This document shows, piece by piece, positions 16,788-26,647 of a stretch of 64,000 nucleotides of DNA. The DNA lies in NCBI GenBank assembly GCA_944324345.1, contig CALUVT010000002.1, forward strand, positions 248,001 through 312,000, in the 5' to 3' direction. A program made the translations under genes and the position numbers. Each line of letters starts with the position of its first letter. The first letter of the stretch is position 1. The notes under the pieces are model-generated. The model was not told the DNA's origin, ran no database searches, and saw nothing but the letters and a program-made list of their open reading frames with translations. The stretch comes from Candidatus Gastranaerophilales bacterium. GTDB lineage: Bacteria > Cyanobacteriota > Vampirovibrionia > Gastranaerophilales > Gastranaerophilaceae.

Positions 16788-17724
16788 TATTACCTCTATA
16801 AATTGAATATACCTCATCTTTGTAAGGGATTGACTTTATAGCACCGATACCTTTCGCCTGGATACCAGCTAAAATTGCGGCAAACCTTGTTGCCTCAAAA
16901 GGTGTAAATCCATGAGTGTAAGCATGCAAAAAGCCACCATTAAAAACATCTCCTGAGCATGTCGTATCAACATAATCAGAAGTGAAGAATTCAGTAAAGA
17001 CAATATTGCCGTTATACCCCGTAAAGTATCCGTTTCTGTCAATTGATTTTAGCACAACAATAGAAATACCCATGTCCCAAAGCTTTTTAATTGCATTTTC
17101 ATAAGAATCAATATCAAGAATATTAACAAAATCATGCTTAGTATTCATAAACATAATATCCACATACGAATCAACCCTTGCAAAGGCTTCTTTTGCATCT
17201 TCAGGAGTCGTTAATCTTGAATGATAATTCGGATCATAAGCTGTAGTTATACCATTACTCTTAGCAAGTTTAAAAGCATATTCAACCGCCTCATCCGCAC
17301 TAGGAGAAAGCGATTGGGTAATACCTGAAGAATATACAATTGAGGAATTTTTAATATATTCTTCACTAATATCCTCAATTGAAAGTTTAGATGGAGCAAT
17401 TTTTTTCCTATAATGCACTATTTCTTTCTCATTGAGGGAAGGTCTTGCTATTATATATAAACCATTTGCTTCGTTAGTCAACTTTACCTGTGATATGTCC
17501 AACCCTTCATATTGCCAGCTTTCAAGCAAAAATTCCTTAAACGGGTCATCTCCAACTCTTGTAATAAAACCTACTTTAGACCCCATTCTTAAAGCCGCAA
17601 TAGCCGAAGCCAAAACATCTCCACCATAACTTTTATAAAGACAACTTGCCTCAGACATTTTCGCATTAGTTGATAATTCAACTAAACTCTCCCCAATTGC
17701 TATTATATCTAATTTTTCATCCAT
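16780..17724 (-). CDS. 2-keto-3-deoxygluconate kinase-like PfkB sugar kinase
   Basis: Ribokinase/PfkB family, 314 aa. N-terminal GESLVELS and SYGGDVLASAIAALRMG form the sugar site. The C-terminal signature DTTCSGDVFNGGFLHAY at about 253-269 contains the catalytic Asp259; GAGD is replaced by CSGD, an acceptable family variant. The adjacent KDPG aldolase gene 6 nt upstream suggests phosphorylation of 2-keto-3-deoxygluconate, i.e. the second half of uronate or Entner-Doudoroff catabolism. Substrate assignment rests on this context. AAAAGG precedes the start. Confidence 0.82.
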   Translation of the reverse strand: MDEKLDIIAIGESLVELSTNAKMSEASCLYKSYGGDVLASAIAALRMGSKVGFITRVGDDPFKEFLLESWQYEGLDISQVKLTNEANGLYIIARPSLNEKEIVHYRKKIAPSKLSIEDISEEYIKNSSIVYSSGITQSLSPSADEAVEYAFKLAKSNGITTAYDPNYHSRLTTPEDAKEAFARVDSYVDIMFMNTKHDFVNILDIDSYENAIKKLWDMGISIVVLKSIDRNGYFTGYNGNIVFTEFFTSDYVDTTCSGDVFNGGFLHAYTHGFTPFEATRFAAILAGIQAKGIGAIKSIPYKDEVYSIYRGNNG

Positions 17725-17730
17725 ATGTGA

Positions 17731-18339
17731 TTAACCTTTTAATTCTTTTAAAACTTTTCTTACTCGTTGAGTAATTTCATCAGTTGTATAGTTTTCATAA
17801 AAATCACGTCCTACCCCAACAACTGATGCTCCTGCATTAATATAAGATTTTATCTCATCAATTTTTACATTTCCAAGTGGCATGATGTTTAAAAATGGCA
17901 TAGGTCTTAACAAATCTTCAACATACATAGCACCACCCATAGCAGTGATAGGATAAATTTTTATCAGCGGTATTCTTGCTTTCCAAGCGCTATAAGCTTC
18001 ATTTGCCGTTGATGTTCCTGCGATATAAGGGATTTGTTTATCTTTCGATATTTTAACCAAATTCATTGAAAAAATTGGCGAAGATATAATCCTGGCTCCT
18101 GACAAAATTGCTGCATCTGCTTGCATTGAGGTTATAACTCCTCCCGCACAAACGTACGCTGATTTCGAAACTTCTTCTATAACCTTGTAAATTTCCGGAG
18201 TTTCAACATTAATCTCAAGAGCCTTAATCCCTCCATCTATTAGTGCTCCTGCTATATCTAAAGCCCTTTTAGGGTCCCTGCTTCTAACTATTGGAAAAAC
18301 TTTTTCATCTGATAAAAGCTTAATTAAATTTTCTGTCAT
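17731..18339 (-). CDS. eda: 2-dehydro-3-deoxy-phosphogluconate (KDPG/KHG) aldolase
   Basis: Class I aldolase that splits KDPG into pyruvate and glyceraldehyde 3-phosphate in the cytoplasm. 202 aa, the normal length. The TIM-barrel markers are FPIVRS, the general base Glu in EINVETP (E42), the phosphate loop CAGGVIT, the AGTSTANEA strand, and the Schiff-base lysine in LIKIYP (K127; usually KFFP). First gene of the eda-kdgK-csaB operon, with AAAAGGAT upstream. Pyruvate from here meets pyk and gpmI products encoded elsewhere in the window. Confidence 0.88.
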   Translation of the reverse strand: MTENLIKLLSDEKVFPIVRSRDPKRALDIAGALIDGGIKALEINVETPEIYKVIEEVSKSAYVCAGGVITSMQADAAILSGARIISSPIFSMNLVKISKDKQIPYIAGTSTANEAYSAWKARIPLIKIYPITAMGGAMYVEDLLRPMPFLNIMPLGNVKIDEIKSYINAGASVVGVGRDFYENYTTDEITQRVRKVLKELKG

Positions 18340-18394
18340 AATCTATCCTTTTTTCGAAATTTATTATATCATAAAAGAAAGGAATTTAGAGAAG

Positions 18395-20344
18395 ATGAAA
18401 ATATTCAAAGGCAAAACCTTCTTTTTAAAGACGATATTTTTTCACATATTTTTGGTACTTATAATCGCATTTGTTTCACTGAATTTTTGGGAAAATCCGA
18501 TATATGATACCATAATTAACAGTGTTAACGCTAATCAACACGGCAGCGATGAAATATCTCTCATCGTAATTGATGACAAATCCCTGGACAGCTACAGATG
18601 GCCTTGGGCAAGGTCTTTATATGGAGAAATTTTTGATTACCTTAATAAATACACTAATGCTAAAGTCGTGGTATTCGATTCAATCCTAAGAAGTCTTGAT
18701 AAAGAAAGACCCGCATCTTCTGATAACTACTTTTTTGACGTAGTAAAGAAGTCTCCAAACTTTGTTGGCGGCTATATGGCACTACTCCCTGAGTATGAGA
18801 ATGTCCAAAGTGGTGAACAATATGACAATGAATTTCATAAAAAGTTTGCAATTGATATATCAGATACCAGAACAAAAAATAACTCCAGACACAGCTTTTA
18901 TAAAAGTCTCACAGTGTTCCCGGAAAGATACTTTAACTCTCTCAGGCAGGTCGGTAGTGTAAATTTAAATCTTGATCCTATTGACGGAGTATTAAGAACA
19001 TCTAATGATTTGATCAGCTATAATGACAATTTTTATCCTTCATTAGCCCTTAGCACCTACCTGCTGGCACATAAAACGGACAAAATTACTCTAACCAATA
19101 AACATATTGTTGTTGATAAAACAGGTTTGAAAATACCCCTTGTAAAAAGAAGCGGTGATCTTTGCCACTACATAAAATATTATAAATTGTACGATAATAC
19201 TTCATTTTCTCATAAAAATTATTCTGCAATAGATATTATAAATTCTTTCAGATTACTCAATGAAGGTAAAAAGCCAATTATAAACCCAAAAGAATTTGAT
19301 AATAAAATTGTTTTGGTAGGTGCAAATGCACTTGGAGTGGAAGATGTTTTGGAGACTTCTATTTCGCTAAATCATCCGGGAGTTGACATACAAGCAACAA
19401 TTTTAAACAACTTTCTTGATAATGATTTTATTATAAAACTTCCGGGAATAATCAATTTTGTAATTATATTATTCTTTACAATTATCACTTTTGCACTAAT
19501 TCTTACATTACCTTTCCTTGCATCTTTAATACTTCTACTAATAGTTGCAGTACTGTACATTATAATGTGTATTTTCTGTTTCAAGCACAATATTGTACCA
19601 AATGTAATTACCCCGATAGCTGTTCAACTTAGCACAATGATATTTGGCTATTCATACCGATTTATCGTAGAAGGTAGAAATAAGGAAAAAATTAAAAATG
19701 CGATGGGGAAATATCTGTCCCAAGATATTATGAAAAATGTCGTTCAAAACATAGATGACATAAAATTAGGAGGGAAAAAAGCCAACGTAACCGTTTTATT
19801 TGCTGATATAAGAGGCTTTACAAGCATGAGCGAAAAAATGACAGCTGAAGAAGTTTCTGTTATTTTAAACGAATATTTTTCTGAAATAGAACCAATTATA
19901 ACAAAATACAATGGTGTAATAAACAAATTTATAGGAGACGCTGTTATGGCAATTTTTGGGGAACCTATACAAGATATAAACCATCCCCAAAACGCTGTAC
20001 GCTGTGCTTGTGAAATGTTAAAAAAAGTTGATCAGCTTCAAGAAAAATGGCTTTTTGAAGGAAAACCTAAAATAGAAATAGGGATAGGAATTAACACAGG
20101 GGAAGCCTTTGTTGGAAATATAGGTTCAGAAAAGCGTCTCGAATACACAGTAATTGGTGATATGGTGAATCTCGCAAGCAGGATAGAAAGTTACAACAAA
20201 GTGTACAAAACCAATATGTTAATAAGCTCTTCAACATATTCATACGTAAGCGATATAGTAGATGTTATAAAGATAGCAGATGTAACTATCCGCGGCAAAG
20301 CTAAAAAAATGGATATATACGAGGTTTTACGATTAAGTGATTGA
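18395..20344 (+). CDS. CHASE2-domain adenylate cyclase
   Basis: Membrane sensor making a cyclic nucleotide. Residues 12-30 are a first transmembrane helix. About 50-345 are an extracytoplasmic CHASE2 sensor (ISLIVIDDKSL, WPWARSLYGEI). Two or three more membrane helices lie at 350-430, and a class III cyclase domain spans about 445-649. Metal-binding Asp471 lies in FADIRGFTSM and Asp515 in GDAVMAIFG. LEYTVIGDMVNLASR supplies the adenine-specificity and transition-state residues, favouring cAMP. The stop overlaps the recG start by 8 nt. Cyanobacteria are rich in this architecture. The signal sensed is unknown. Confidence 0.9.
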   Translation: MKIFKGKTFFLKTIFFHIFLVLIIAFVSLNFWENPIYDTIINSVNANQHGSDEISLIVIDDKSLDSYRWPWARSLYGEIFDYLNKYTNAKVVVFDSILRSLDKERPASSDNYFFDVVKKSPNFVGGYMALLPEYENVQSGEQYDNEFHKKFAIDISDTRTKNNSRHSFYKSLTVFPERYFNSLRQVGSVNLNLDPIDGVLRTSNDLISYNDNFYPSLALSTYLLAHKTDKITLTNKHIVVDKTGLKIPLVKRSGDLCHYIKYYKLYDNTSFSHKNYSAIDIINSFRLLNEGKKPIINPKEFDNKIVLVGANALGVEDVLETSISLNHPGVDIQATILNNFLDNDFIIKLPGIINFVIILFFTIITFALILTLPFLASLILLLIVAVLYIIMCIFCFKHNIVPNVITPIAVQLSTMIFGYSYRFIVEGRNKEKIKNAMGKYLSQDIMKNVVQNIDDIKLGGKKANVTVLFADIRGFTSMSEKMTAEEVSVILNEYFSEIEPIITKYNGVINKFIGDAVMAIFGEPIQDINHPQNAVRCACEMLKKVDQLQEKWLFEGKPKIEIGIGINTGEAFVGNIGSEKRLEYTVIGDMVNLASRIESYNKVYKTNMLISSSTYSYVSDIVDVIKIADVTIRGKAKKMDIYEVLRLSD

Positions 20345-22715
20345 CGATCTTGCACAAATTAAAAAAGCAATAGAAATTGAGATACAATACAGATATATTG
20401 ATATACACGGTAAAACACAATCATTTTCAAGCTACATAAAAAATGAAGCGAAAAAATATTACAAACTTTCTAAAAAAAGTCCTAAGTGGGCTCTTTTAGT
20501 AGAAATATTTGAGCATTACCCGTATGCCAATGTAAATGAACGCAGAAAAAGTATTGACAGATTAATAAAAATACTCAAAACAGAAACAACCCCAAAAACG
20601 TCCATGAATAAAACCTCTCCACATTACAAAAAAGCCGGAGACACAGATGTTGCATATATAAAAGGGGTAGGTCCTAAAATAGCTTACAAACTTAATAAGC
20701 TTGGGATAGATACCGCAAAAGATTTAATGCTCTACTTCCCTAAAAAGCACATTGACTACTCTTCAAGAACATTGATTAAAAACCTTAAAGAAGGAGAAAC
20801 AACAACAGTATTTGGCTACATCAGCTCAGTTTCTGCTTTTAATACAAAAAATAATCTATCTGTCGTAAAGGTTACTATTACTGACGAAAGCGGGAAAATA
20901 GACTTGAGCTTTTTTCAAGCAAAATCAAATCAATTTATGCTCCAAAGAATAAAAGCTCAATTCCCTCACAAAGCTGGAATCATGGTATCAGGGAAAGTTA
21001 AACGTAGCAGCTACGACAACAAATTGACTTTTGATAAACCAAGCTACTCAATAATGACAGGGGAATTTATTGAAGATAAAAATTCAAACCTTAATATTGC
21101 TCGTATTGTCCCAATATACACAGTATGCGAAGATTTAAGCATAAAAGTACTAAGACGTGCAATATTTAATGCTATTCAAATGTACAAAAATGACATTGAA
21201 AATATTGTTCCAGATTATATAAGAGAAAAATACAAAATACTAGATAAAAAAGTTGCAGTAGAACAAATTCATTTTCCTGAAAGTATGGAACTTTTAGAAC
21301 AGTCAAGATTTTCCCTTATATTTGAAGAACTTTTTATTATTCAGCTAAAACTTGCAAGGATAAGGGAAGAAAATTCTCACACTCACTCATCAATTGCATT
21401 GAAAGTAAAAGATAACGGTCTGGTAAAACAATTTATAAATAACCTGCCATTTGAACTGACAGGAGGCCAAAAAAGAGCGGTAAACGAAATTTTAAATGAT
21501 CTAAATTCAGATATCCCTATGGCAAGACTTTTACAAGGAGACGTCGGAAGCGGCAAAACAGTAGTTGCGACAATTATGTTGCTAGCCGGGGTGGAAAATG
21601 GTTATCAGGGGGCGATTATGGCACCTACCGAAATTTTAGCACAACAACACTATAATAATTTAATAAAATGGTTGACACCAATGGGACTGAGTATCGGTTT
21701 ATTTCTCGGCAGCCAAGGGCAAAAGATTAGGGAAAAATTCAGAACTGATTTGCGTAACGGTCAAATGAATATAGCTGTAGGTACGCATGCATTAATACAA
21801 GAAGGTGTAGACTTTAACAACCTTGGTGCAATAGTAGTGGATGAACAACACAGATTCGGAGTTAAACAACGCAATGTTCTAAAAAAGAAATCTCAAAATC
21901 CCCAAATTTTAACAATGACAGCAACGCCAATCCCAAGGACTCTTGCTTTAACTGTCCACGGGGATTTAGATTTAACAATAATAGATGAACTCCCCAAAGG
22001 AAGAAAACCGATTAAAACATCTCTGGTAACCTCTCACAGAGGGGTATATGAACTTATACAAAAAGAAGTAGAACAAGGAAGACAGGCCTATGTTGTTTAT
22101 CCGCTAATTGATGAGAGTGAAACCCTTTCTGCAAAAGCTGCAACTATTGAGGCCGAAAAACTGCAAAAAGAAGTTTTCCCAAATTTTAGAATAGGTTTAC
22201 TTCATGGGAAGTTAAAAAATGCAGAAAAAGAAGAAATTATGTCAGACTTTAAAGAAAAAAAATATGATATACTTGTTTCCACAACAGTTGTTGAAGTTGG
22301 GGTTGATGTTCCTAATGCTACTGTAATGCTTATTGAAAATGCAGAGCGTTTTGGGCTTTCACAACTTCATCAACTTAGAGGCAGAGTTGGAAGAAGTGAT
22401 CTCCAATCATACTGTATACTATACACGGCGTCAAAATCTCAAGAAACAAGAGAAAGACTAAATATAATGACTCAAACAAATGATGGGTTTGTGATTGCCG
22501 AAAAAGATTTGCAACTAAGAGGTCCAGGAGAATTTTTAGGAACAAGGCAGAGCGGATTACCTGATTTAATTATTTCTGATATTGTTAGAGATGCTAAAAT
22601 ACTAGAGGTAGCAAGATCAGAGGCTATTAATTTTATAAAAACACACAATATTGATAATTACCCAACACTAAAAGAGCTAACATCAACAAATATATTTGGC
22701 AGCCTTGATATATAG
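20337..22715 (+). CDS. recG: ATP-dependent DNA helicase RecG
   Basis: Branch-migration helicase for stalled forks and Holliday junctions. 792 aa. An N-terminal ~100-residue extension precedes the wedge domain (VAYIKGVGPKIAYKLNKLGI, OB-fold VFGYISSV). Walker A GDVGSGKT is at 401-408, the DEQH box at 502-505, motif III TATPIPRTLAL, and motif VI QLRGRVGRSDLQSYC. The extension is longer than in E. coli RecG (693 aa), as in cyanobacterial forms. GTG start within the cyclase 3' end, so translation is probably coupled. Confidence 0.95.
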   Translation: MIDDLAQIKKAIEIEIQYRYIDIHGKTQSFSSYIKNEAKKYYKLSKKSPKWALLVEIFEHYPYANVNERRKSIDRLIKILKTETTPKTSMNKTSPHYKKAGDTDVAYIKGVGPKIAYKLNKLGIDTAKDLMLYFPKKHIDYSSRTLIKNLKEGETTTVFGYISSVSAFNTKNNLSVVKVTITDESGKIDLSFFQAKSNQFMLQRIKAQFPHKAGIMVSGKVKRSSYDNKLTFDKPSYSIMTGEFIEDKNSNLNIARIVPIYTVCEDLSIKVLRRAIFNAIQMYKNDIENIVPDYIREKYKILDKKVAVEQIHFPESMELLEQSRFSLIFEELFIIQLKLARIREENSHTHSSIALKVKDNGLVKQFINNLPFELTGGQKRAVNEILNDLNSDIPMARLLQGDVGSGKTVVATIMLLAGVENGYQGAIMAPTEILAQQHYNNLIKWLTPMGLSIGLFLGSQGQKIREKFRTDLRNGQMNIAVGTHALIQEGVDFNNLGAIVVDEQHRFGVKQRNVLKKKSQNPQILTMTATPIPRTLALTVHGDLDLTIIDELPKGRKPIKTSLVTSHRGVYELIQKEVEQGRQAYVVYPLIDESETLSAKAATIEAEKLQKEVFPNFRIGLLHGKLKNAEKEEIMSDFKEKKYDILVSTTVVEVGVDVPNATVMLIENAERFGLSQLHQLRGRVGRSDLQSYCILYTASKSQETRERLNIMTQTNDGFVIAEKDLQLRGPGEFLGTRQSGLPDLIISDIVRDAKILEVARSEAINFIKTHNIDNYPTLKELTSTNIFGSLDI

Positions 22716-23021
22716 AAATATGTTTATTAACCTCATAAAGAAAAAACATACAAAGCAAGCATTTATTTAGGATTTATGGATTTTGTACATGCAAGAGCAT
22801 CAAATAAAAAAAAGCATTCTTAAAAAACAAATTAAATCTAACAAGTTTAATGTAATGTGGACTTTTTAAGTTAAATGGGTTTTTAAAGATTAAATTTTGG
22901 GCATATATTATTATCCCCTTCTTAATTGTGAAGAAATATTAAGTAAAAAAGTAAGAAAAAAGCAATTATATAACTCATATATACTTTATATATATAAGAG
23001 AGTATAATAAGAGGAACAGAC
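22716..23021. other. 306-nt intergenic region
   Basis: Holds the 5' region of the gene at 23022, including the AGCAATT element and -10 box. No supported open frame (the best is 26 codons without a Shine-Dalgarno), no tRNA and no clear terminator for recG. Confidence 0.6.
22961..22985 (+). promoter_or_regulatory. Shared AGCAATT...TATACT promoter element
   Basis: AGCAATTATA at 22961 and TATACT at 22980-22985, followed by a TATATATA tract. It matches the promoter of the gene at 14784 with identical spacing (19 nt between the box starts). Confidence 0.5.
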
Positions 23022-23969
23022 ATGGGTTACTATGGTATAACAGGCTGGTCAGGCGGAGGCAGAAGACCTATAAATTATGGGTTAAAAGCTGGGCAGTTTA
23101 GAATGACAAAATATAATATCCCTCAAAATACAACCATTATCAATAATAATATTTCGGTTGGCGGTTACAGAGGAGGTTATAATTATAATTATTTTGACAA
23201 CCAATGCTATAATAACTCAACTCCTAGTTGGCTGAATTGGATGATGGGCATCGGCCTTGGGACATCATTGCTAGGCAGCATCTTAAGCTTATTTGGCGGC
23301 AACAGAACGGAAGCCGGTGCTCAGGAAACAGGTACAAATCCAGCAGGTACAAATCCTAGAGCTACAGGGCAAGAGCAACAAGGTGAATTTGATGGGCTTA
23401 AACAGCTTTACCCAGACGGAAGCTTTTCAAAAATCGGTGACACATACTATGCACTAATTGATGGAGTTCGTTATGAATCTAATACAATAGATGGTTTACT
23501 TGATGAAATTCCTAGTGGACAAACAGCAGTTCAGACTCCTGAGGCTAAAGATAGCGATGAGACTCCAGAGCTAACAGCACTTGAACAAGCATACCAAAGT
23601 AATGATGTAGACAACTACGCGCCTGTTAAATTTGAAGAAAATAATTTAGCAAATATATTCAAAAACATTTCCGGCGTATTTGACTACGGTAAAGATAGCA
23701 ATGGCAGAGAAATTGGTGATTTCGAAAACGCCAAAGCTGACTTACAGGGTAAAACAGAATTCAAAAAAGGTGACATTATACAAATTGGCGGAAAAAATTA
23801 CAAAATCCTTAATACAGATGGTTTCGTATACCTTCAAGATGTTGATTCAACCAGAAATGGTAATCAGGTATACATACTAGAAAAAACAGCCTCAGGGGCA
23901 TATCAATTGTCACAAAGAAGTTTCACTGGAACAGAAGGTTTTGGAAGAGCCGCTTGGCCACAATCATAA
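23022..23969 (+). CDS. Uncharacterised Gly/Asn-rich protein
   Basis: 315 aa. The N-terminal ~60 residues are rich in Gly, Asn and Tyr (GWSGGGRRP, GGYRGGYNYNYFDN). One hydrophobic segment WMMGIGLGTSLLGSILSLFG lies around residues 70-90. A polar linker and a C-terminal beta-rich domain follow, with a FKKGDIIQIGGKNYKIL motif like small SH3/KOW-type barrels (weak resemblance). AGAGG precedes the ATG. A single-gene unit between its own promoter and a terminator. Shares promoter architecture with 14784. Function unknown. Confidence 0.66.
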   Translation: MGYYGITGWSGGGRRPINYGLKAGQFRMTKYNIPQNTTIINNNISVGGYRGGYNYNYFDNQCYNNSTPSWLNWMMGIGLGTSLLGSILSLFGGNRTEAGAQETGTNPAGTNPRATGQEQQGEFDGLKQLYPDGSFSKIGDTYYALIDGVRYESNTIDGLLDEIPSGQTAVQTPEAKDSDETPELTALEQAYQSNDVDNYAPVKFEENNLANIFKNISGVFDYGKDSNGREIGDFENAKADLQGKTEFKKGDIIQIGGKNYKILNTDGFVYLQDVDSTRNGNQVYILEKTASGAYQLSQRSFTGTEGFGRAAWPQS

Positions 23970-23974
23970 AACAA

Positions 23975-24003
23975 AAAACTCCTTATTTAAAGGAGTTTTT
24001 TTA
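23975..24003 (+). terminator. Intrinsic terminator
   Basis: AAAACTCCTT and AAGGAGTTTT stem with loop ATTT and T-run. Confidence 0.85.
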
Positions 24004-24073
24004 TAAGAAAATTATTTGCAAGAATATAAATTAAATGTATAATATTTTTGTTGAGAGAAAGAAGGTTTTTCAA

Positions 24074-24511
24074 ATGAATAATTTTAAAGTCGCAATTGGC
24101 TCAGACCATGGTGGTTTTGAATATAAGCAGGCTATTATTGAATTTTTAAAATCAAAGAATATAGATTATGTAGATGTGGGAACATATTCAAAGGAGTCTT
24201 GTGACTATCCTGTTTTTGCAAAAAAGGTTTGCGAAAAAATCTTATCAAATGAGGTTCAACGTGGAATTCTAATATGTGGAACAGGAATTGGTATGTCAAT
24301 TGCGGCCAACAAAATAAAAGGTATAAGAGCTTCTTTGTGTGGCGATACGTTTTCAGCAAGAGCTACAAGGGCACACAATAATTCAAATGTGCTTTGTATA
24401 GGACAACGGGTAATTGGAGAAGCTCTAGCTCTTGATATCGTCGATATATGGCTGAAAACAGATTTCGAAGGCGGTAGACATCAAAGAAGAATTGATATGA
24501 TTGAGTCATAA
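24074..24511 (+). CDS. rpiB: Ribose-5-phosphate isomerase B
   Basis: Interconverts ribose 5-phosphate and ribulose 5-phosphate. 145 aa from ATG 24074, which has GAAGG upstream; the frame from 24035 overlaps the promoter TATAAT. Family motifs: IGSDHGGFEYK at the N-terminus, VGTYSKESCDYP, the active-site loop ICGTGIGMSIAANK with catalytic Cys, and HNNSNVLCIGQRVIG. Transcribed with rsfS downstream, 63 nt away. Confidence 0.94.
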   Translation: MNNFKVAIGSDHGGFEYKQAIIEFLKSKNIDYVDVGTYSKESCDYPVFAKKVCEKILSNEVQRGILICGTGIGMSIAANKIKGIRASLCGDTFSARATRAHNNSNVLCIGQRVIGEALALDIVDIWLKTDFEGGRHQRRIDMIES

Positions 24512-24574
24512 ATTTCTTGCAGATGATAAGGTTTTGTGATAAAATAGTAGAACACATTAGTAGAAGGAAAATTT

Positions 24575-24967
24575 ATGCAAGAAGAAATCGATTCAAAAAA
24601 ACTTGCCTGCGTAATAGCACAAGTACTTGATGATAAGCTAGGTAAAGATATAACAATCTTAAATATCAGTAATGTCTCTTCCCTTGCTGATTATTTCGTA
24701 ATAGTAACCGGCGACTCAACACCTCAGGTAAAAGCTCTGATGAATGAAACAAAAGATAAAATCAAAGAATTATTCTCACGCTCACCTTTAAGAGTCGAAA
24801 ATGATGCAAAAAACAGATGGAATCTTTTGGATTATGGCGATGTTGTAGTCCATATATTACATAAGGAAGAACGAGAAACTTATGCAATAGAGAAGTTTTG
24901 GAGTAACGCATTCAGCATCAATGAGAACGAGTGGCGTGAAATATCAAAGGAATATTCAAAGTTTTAA
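24575..24967 (+). CDS. rsfS: Ribosomal silencing factor RsfS
   Basis: Binds L14 on the 50S subunit and blocks subunit joining under nutrient limitation. 130 aa, with the family core NVSSLADYFVIVTGDSTPQVKAL, then NRWNLLDYGDVVVHI and the C-terminal FWSNA. AAGGAAAA precedes ATG. In many bacteria rsfS follows nadD; here it follows rpiB and ends at a terminator. Confidence 0.94.
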   Translation: MQEEIDSKKLACVIAQVLDDKLGKDITILNISNVSSLADYFVIVTGDSTPQVKALMNETKDKIKELFSRSPLRVENDAKNRWNLLDYGDVVVHILHKEERETYAIEKFWSNAFSINENEWREISKEYSKF

Positions 24968-24978
24968 TAACGTAATTG

Positions 24979-25005
24979 GCTCCGCATAAGTGGAGCTTTT
25001 CTTTT
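24979..25005 (+). terminator. Intrinsic terminator
   Basis: GCTCC (24979-24983) with GGAGC (24992-24996), followed by TTTTCTTTT. Confidence 0.75.
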
Positions 25006-25115
25006 AAGCAGATTGATTTATCCTGTTACATTTCTAAATAGTGTTGCAATATGGAAGAAATAATGTAAAATAAAAGCAGGTATACTTTTGAAATAAGAGA
25101 GAAAAGCAGGTCATA

Positions 25116-26174
25116 ATGAGTACAGAAATTGAAAAGCAAATCAATGAACTAATAGTAGAAATGGCGAAAGAGCCAAAAAATATCGAGAACTATCACAAAC
25201 TTGCAGAACTTTATCTAAAAGTTGAAGATTACGATAAAGTAATGTCGGTACTTGAAAGTCTTTTAACTATAAAACCGGATGATGTACAAGCCCTTATAGG
25301 TATGGGTACTATGTGGTTTTATGAGAAAGATTTCAGAAAATCTCTTTCCTACTACAACAGAGCTCTTGAAATTAATCCTAAAAACTTCCTCATATACTAT
25401 AACATGGGTAATGTTTTTGCTGAGTGGAAAAACTTTTCGAAAGCACTTTTTTACTACAATAGAGCAATTGATTTAAACTCTACTAATCCCGAAATTTATA
25501 ATGCAATAGCTCTCTTATACCAAGATAACGAAGATTATGTAGAATCAAAAGCTTATTATGAGAAAGCACTTTCACTTGACCCAGAAAACCTTACAGCTCT
25601 TGTAGATATGGGTAATGTTTGTTTTAAGCTTTTTGATTATGAAACAGCACTCGAACTTTATAAAAAAGTTTTTGCACTTAACCCTGATAATAAAATTGTT
25701 GCAATATGTATAGGCAATACCCTGACATTAATGAGAGAAAGAGAGAAAGCATACAGCTATTTTGAAAAAGCTTTAAAAATGGAAGGTGACAACTATAAAG
25801 CCTACATCTGTTATGCAATTGCACTTTCTGAATTTGGGGAATACGATATGGCAGTTGAAATGTATAAACGTGCAGAAAAAGTTCAACCCAAAGAAATTGA
25901 TGCCCAAATTCTTCTGGCTAATTTATATACAAATTTCAACCACATGGACTTGGCAATGGACCTATACAAAGAAGCTATCAGGCTAAAACCGAACAGTGCA
26001 GAAACGTATATGCTCCTTGGCAATGCACATTACCTTAAGGGTGAAATTGAACAAGCAATTGCCTCTTATCGTGCTTCAATTAATATTTCTCCTGAAAATG
26101 ATGAATATAGGTTAATTTACACGCAAGTGCTTGATGAGTATATTGATAAAAAAAGAAGTGGAGAAACTGCATAA
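25116..26174 (+). CDS. Tetratricopeptide repeat protein
   Basis: 352 aa consisting almost entirely of about nine TPR units of 34 residues (for example YYNMGNVFAEWKNFSKALFY, then NAIALLYQDNEDYVESKAYY). Such solenoids are protein-binding scaffolds. No signal peptide or catalytic domain, so probably cytoplasmic. The stop is directly followed by the ATG of a small membrane protein gene (no gap), suggesting that the two products work together. Confidence 0.9.
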   Translation: MSTEIEKQINELIVEMAKEPKNIENYHKLAELYLKVEDYDKVMSVLESLLTIKPDDVQALIGMGTMWFYEKDFRKSLSYYNRALEINPKNFLIYYNMGNVFAEWKNFSKALFYYNRAIDLNSTNPEIYNAIALLYQDNEDYVESKAYYEKALSLDPENLTALVDMGNVCFKLFDYETALELYKKVFALNPDNKIVAICIGNTLTLMREREKAYSYFEKALKMEGDNYKAYICYAIALSEFGEYDMAVEMYKRAEKVQPKEIDAQILLANLYTNFNHMDLAMDLYKEAIRLKPNSAETYMLLGNAHYLKGEIEQAIASYRASINISPENDEYRLIYTQVLDEYIDKKRSGETA

Positions 26175-26585
26175 ATGCGTGAAAATAACTCAGCTTACCT
26201 TATAGAAAGAATTGTAGCCGGTTTTTCTTATCTTACAATGGGTATGGCAGGCTTTATTTGGTTAATTATAAGTCTTTTTACAAAAGCTGGATTGAAACCT
26301 TTTTTGCAGTATCACATATTTCAGTCAATATTTATATCTTTGGCGTTCGCTGTTTTATCAATATTTGTCGGATGGGTTTCAAACATTTTGAGTTTTGTGC
26401 CATTCATAAACAAAGTGGTTGCACAGTTGACTTTTCTGCTCAATATGCCTTTGATGTTTAATTATTCTTTGATTCAGACAGTTATTTATGTATTTCTGAT
26501 TTACCTTGCAGTAATGGCTTTTGCCGGAAAATATAGTTATATACCTTGGATTTCAGAAATCATTGATCAAAACGTTTCCAGATAA
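26175..26585 (+). CDS. Tic20-like / DUF4870-like small membrane protein
   Basis: 136 aa with four predicted transmembrane helices. FLQYHIFQSIFISLAF resembles the FLRFH-QS motif in the first half of bacterial Tic20-family and DUF4870 proteins; cyanobacterial Tic20 homologues are the ancestors of the chloroplast import subunit. The match is by eye and moderate. Begins immediately after the TPR gene stop, so strictly co-translated with it. Role unknown. Confidence 0.6.
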   Translation: MRENNSAYLIERIVAGFSYLTMGMAGFIWLIISLFTKAGLKPFLQYHIFQSIFISLAFAVLSIFVGWVSNILSFVPFINKVVAQLTFLLNMPLMFNYSLIQTVIYVFLIYLAVMAFAGKYSYIPWISEIIDQNVSR

Positions 26586-26612
26586 ATAAAAACCCTGCAA
26601 AAGATGCAGGGA
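26584..26612 (-). terminator. Intrinsic terminator of the phosphodiester glycosidase gene
   Basis: CCCTGC/GCAGGG stem with a 7-nt loop. The T-tract is on the minus strand (26584-26592), so it serves the minus-strand gene ending at 26648; it also lies just past the plus-strand gene. Confidence 0.75.
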
Positions 26613-26647
26613 GCTGTGCAATGATGAAAAGATTATGAATTATGATA

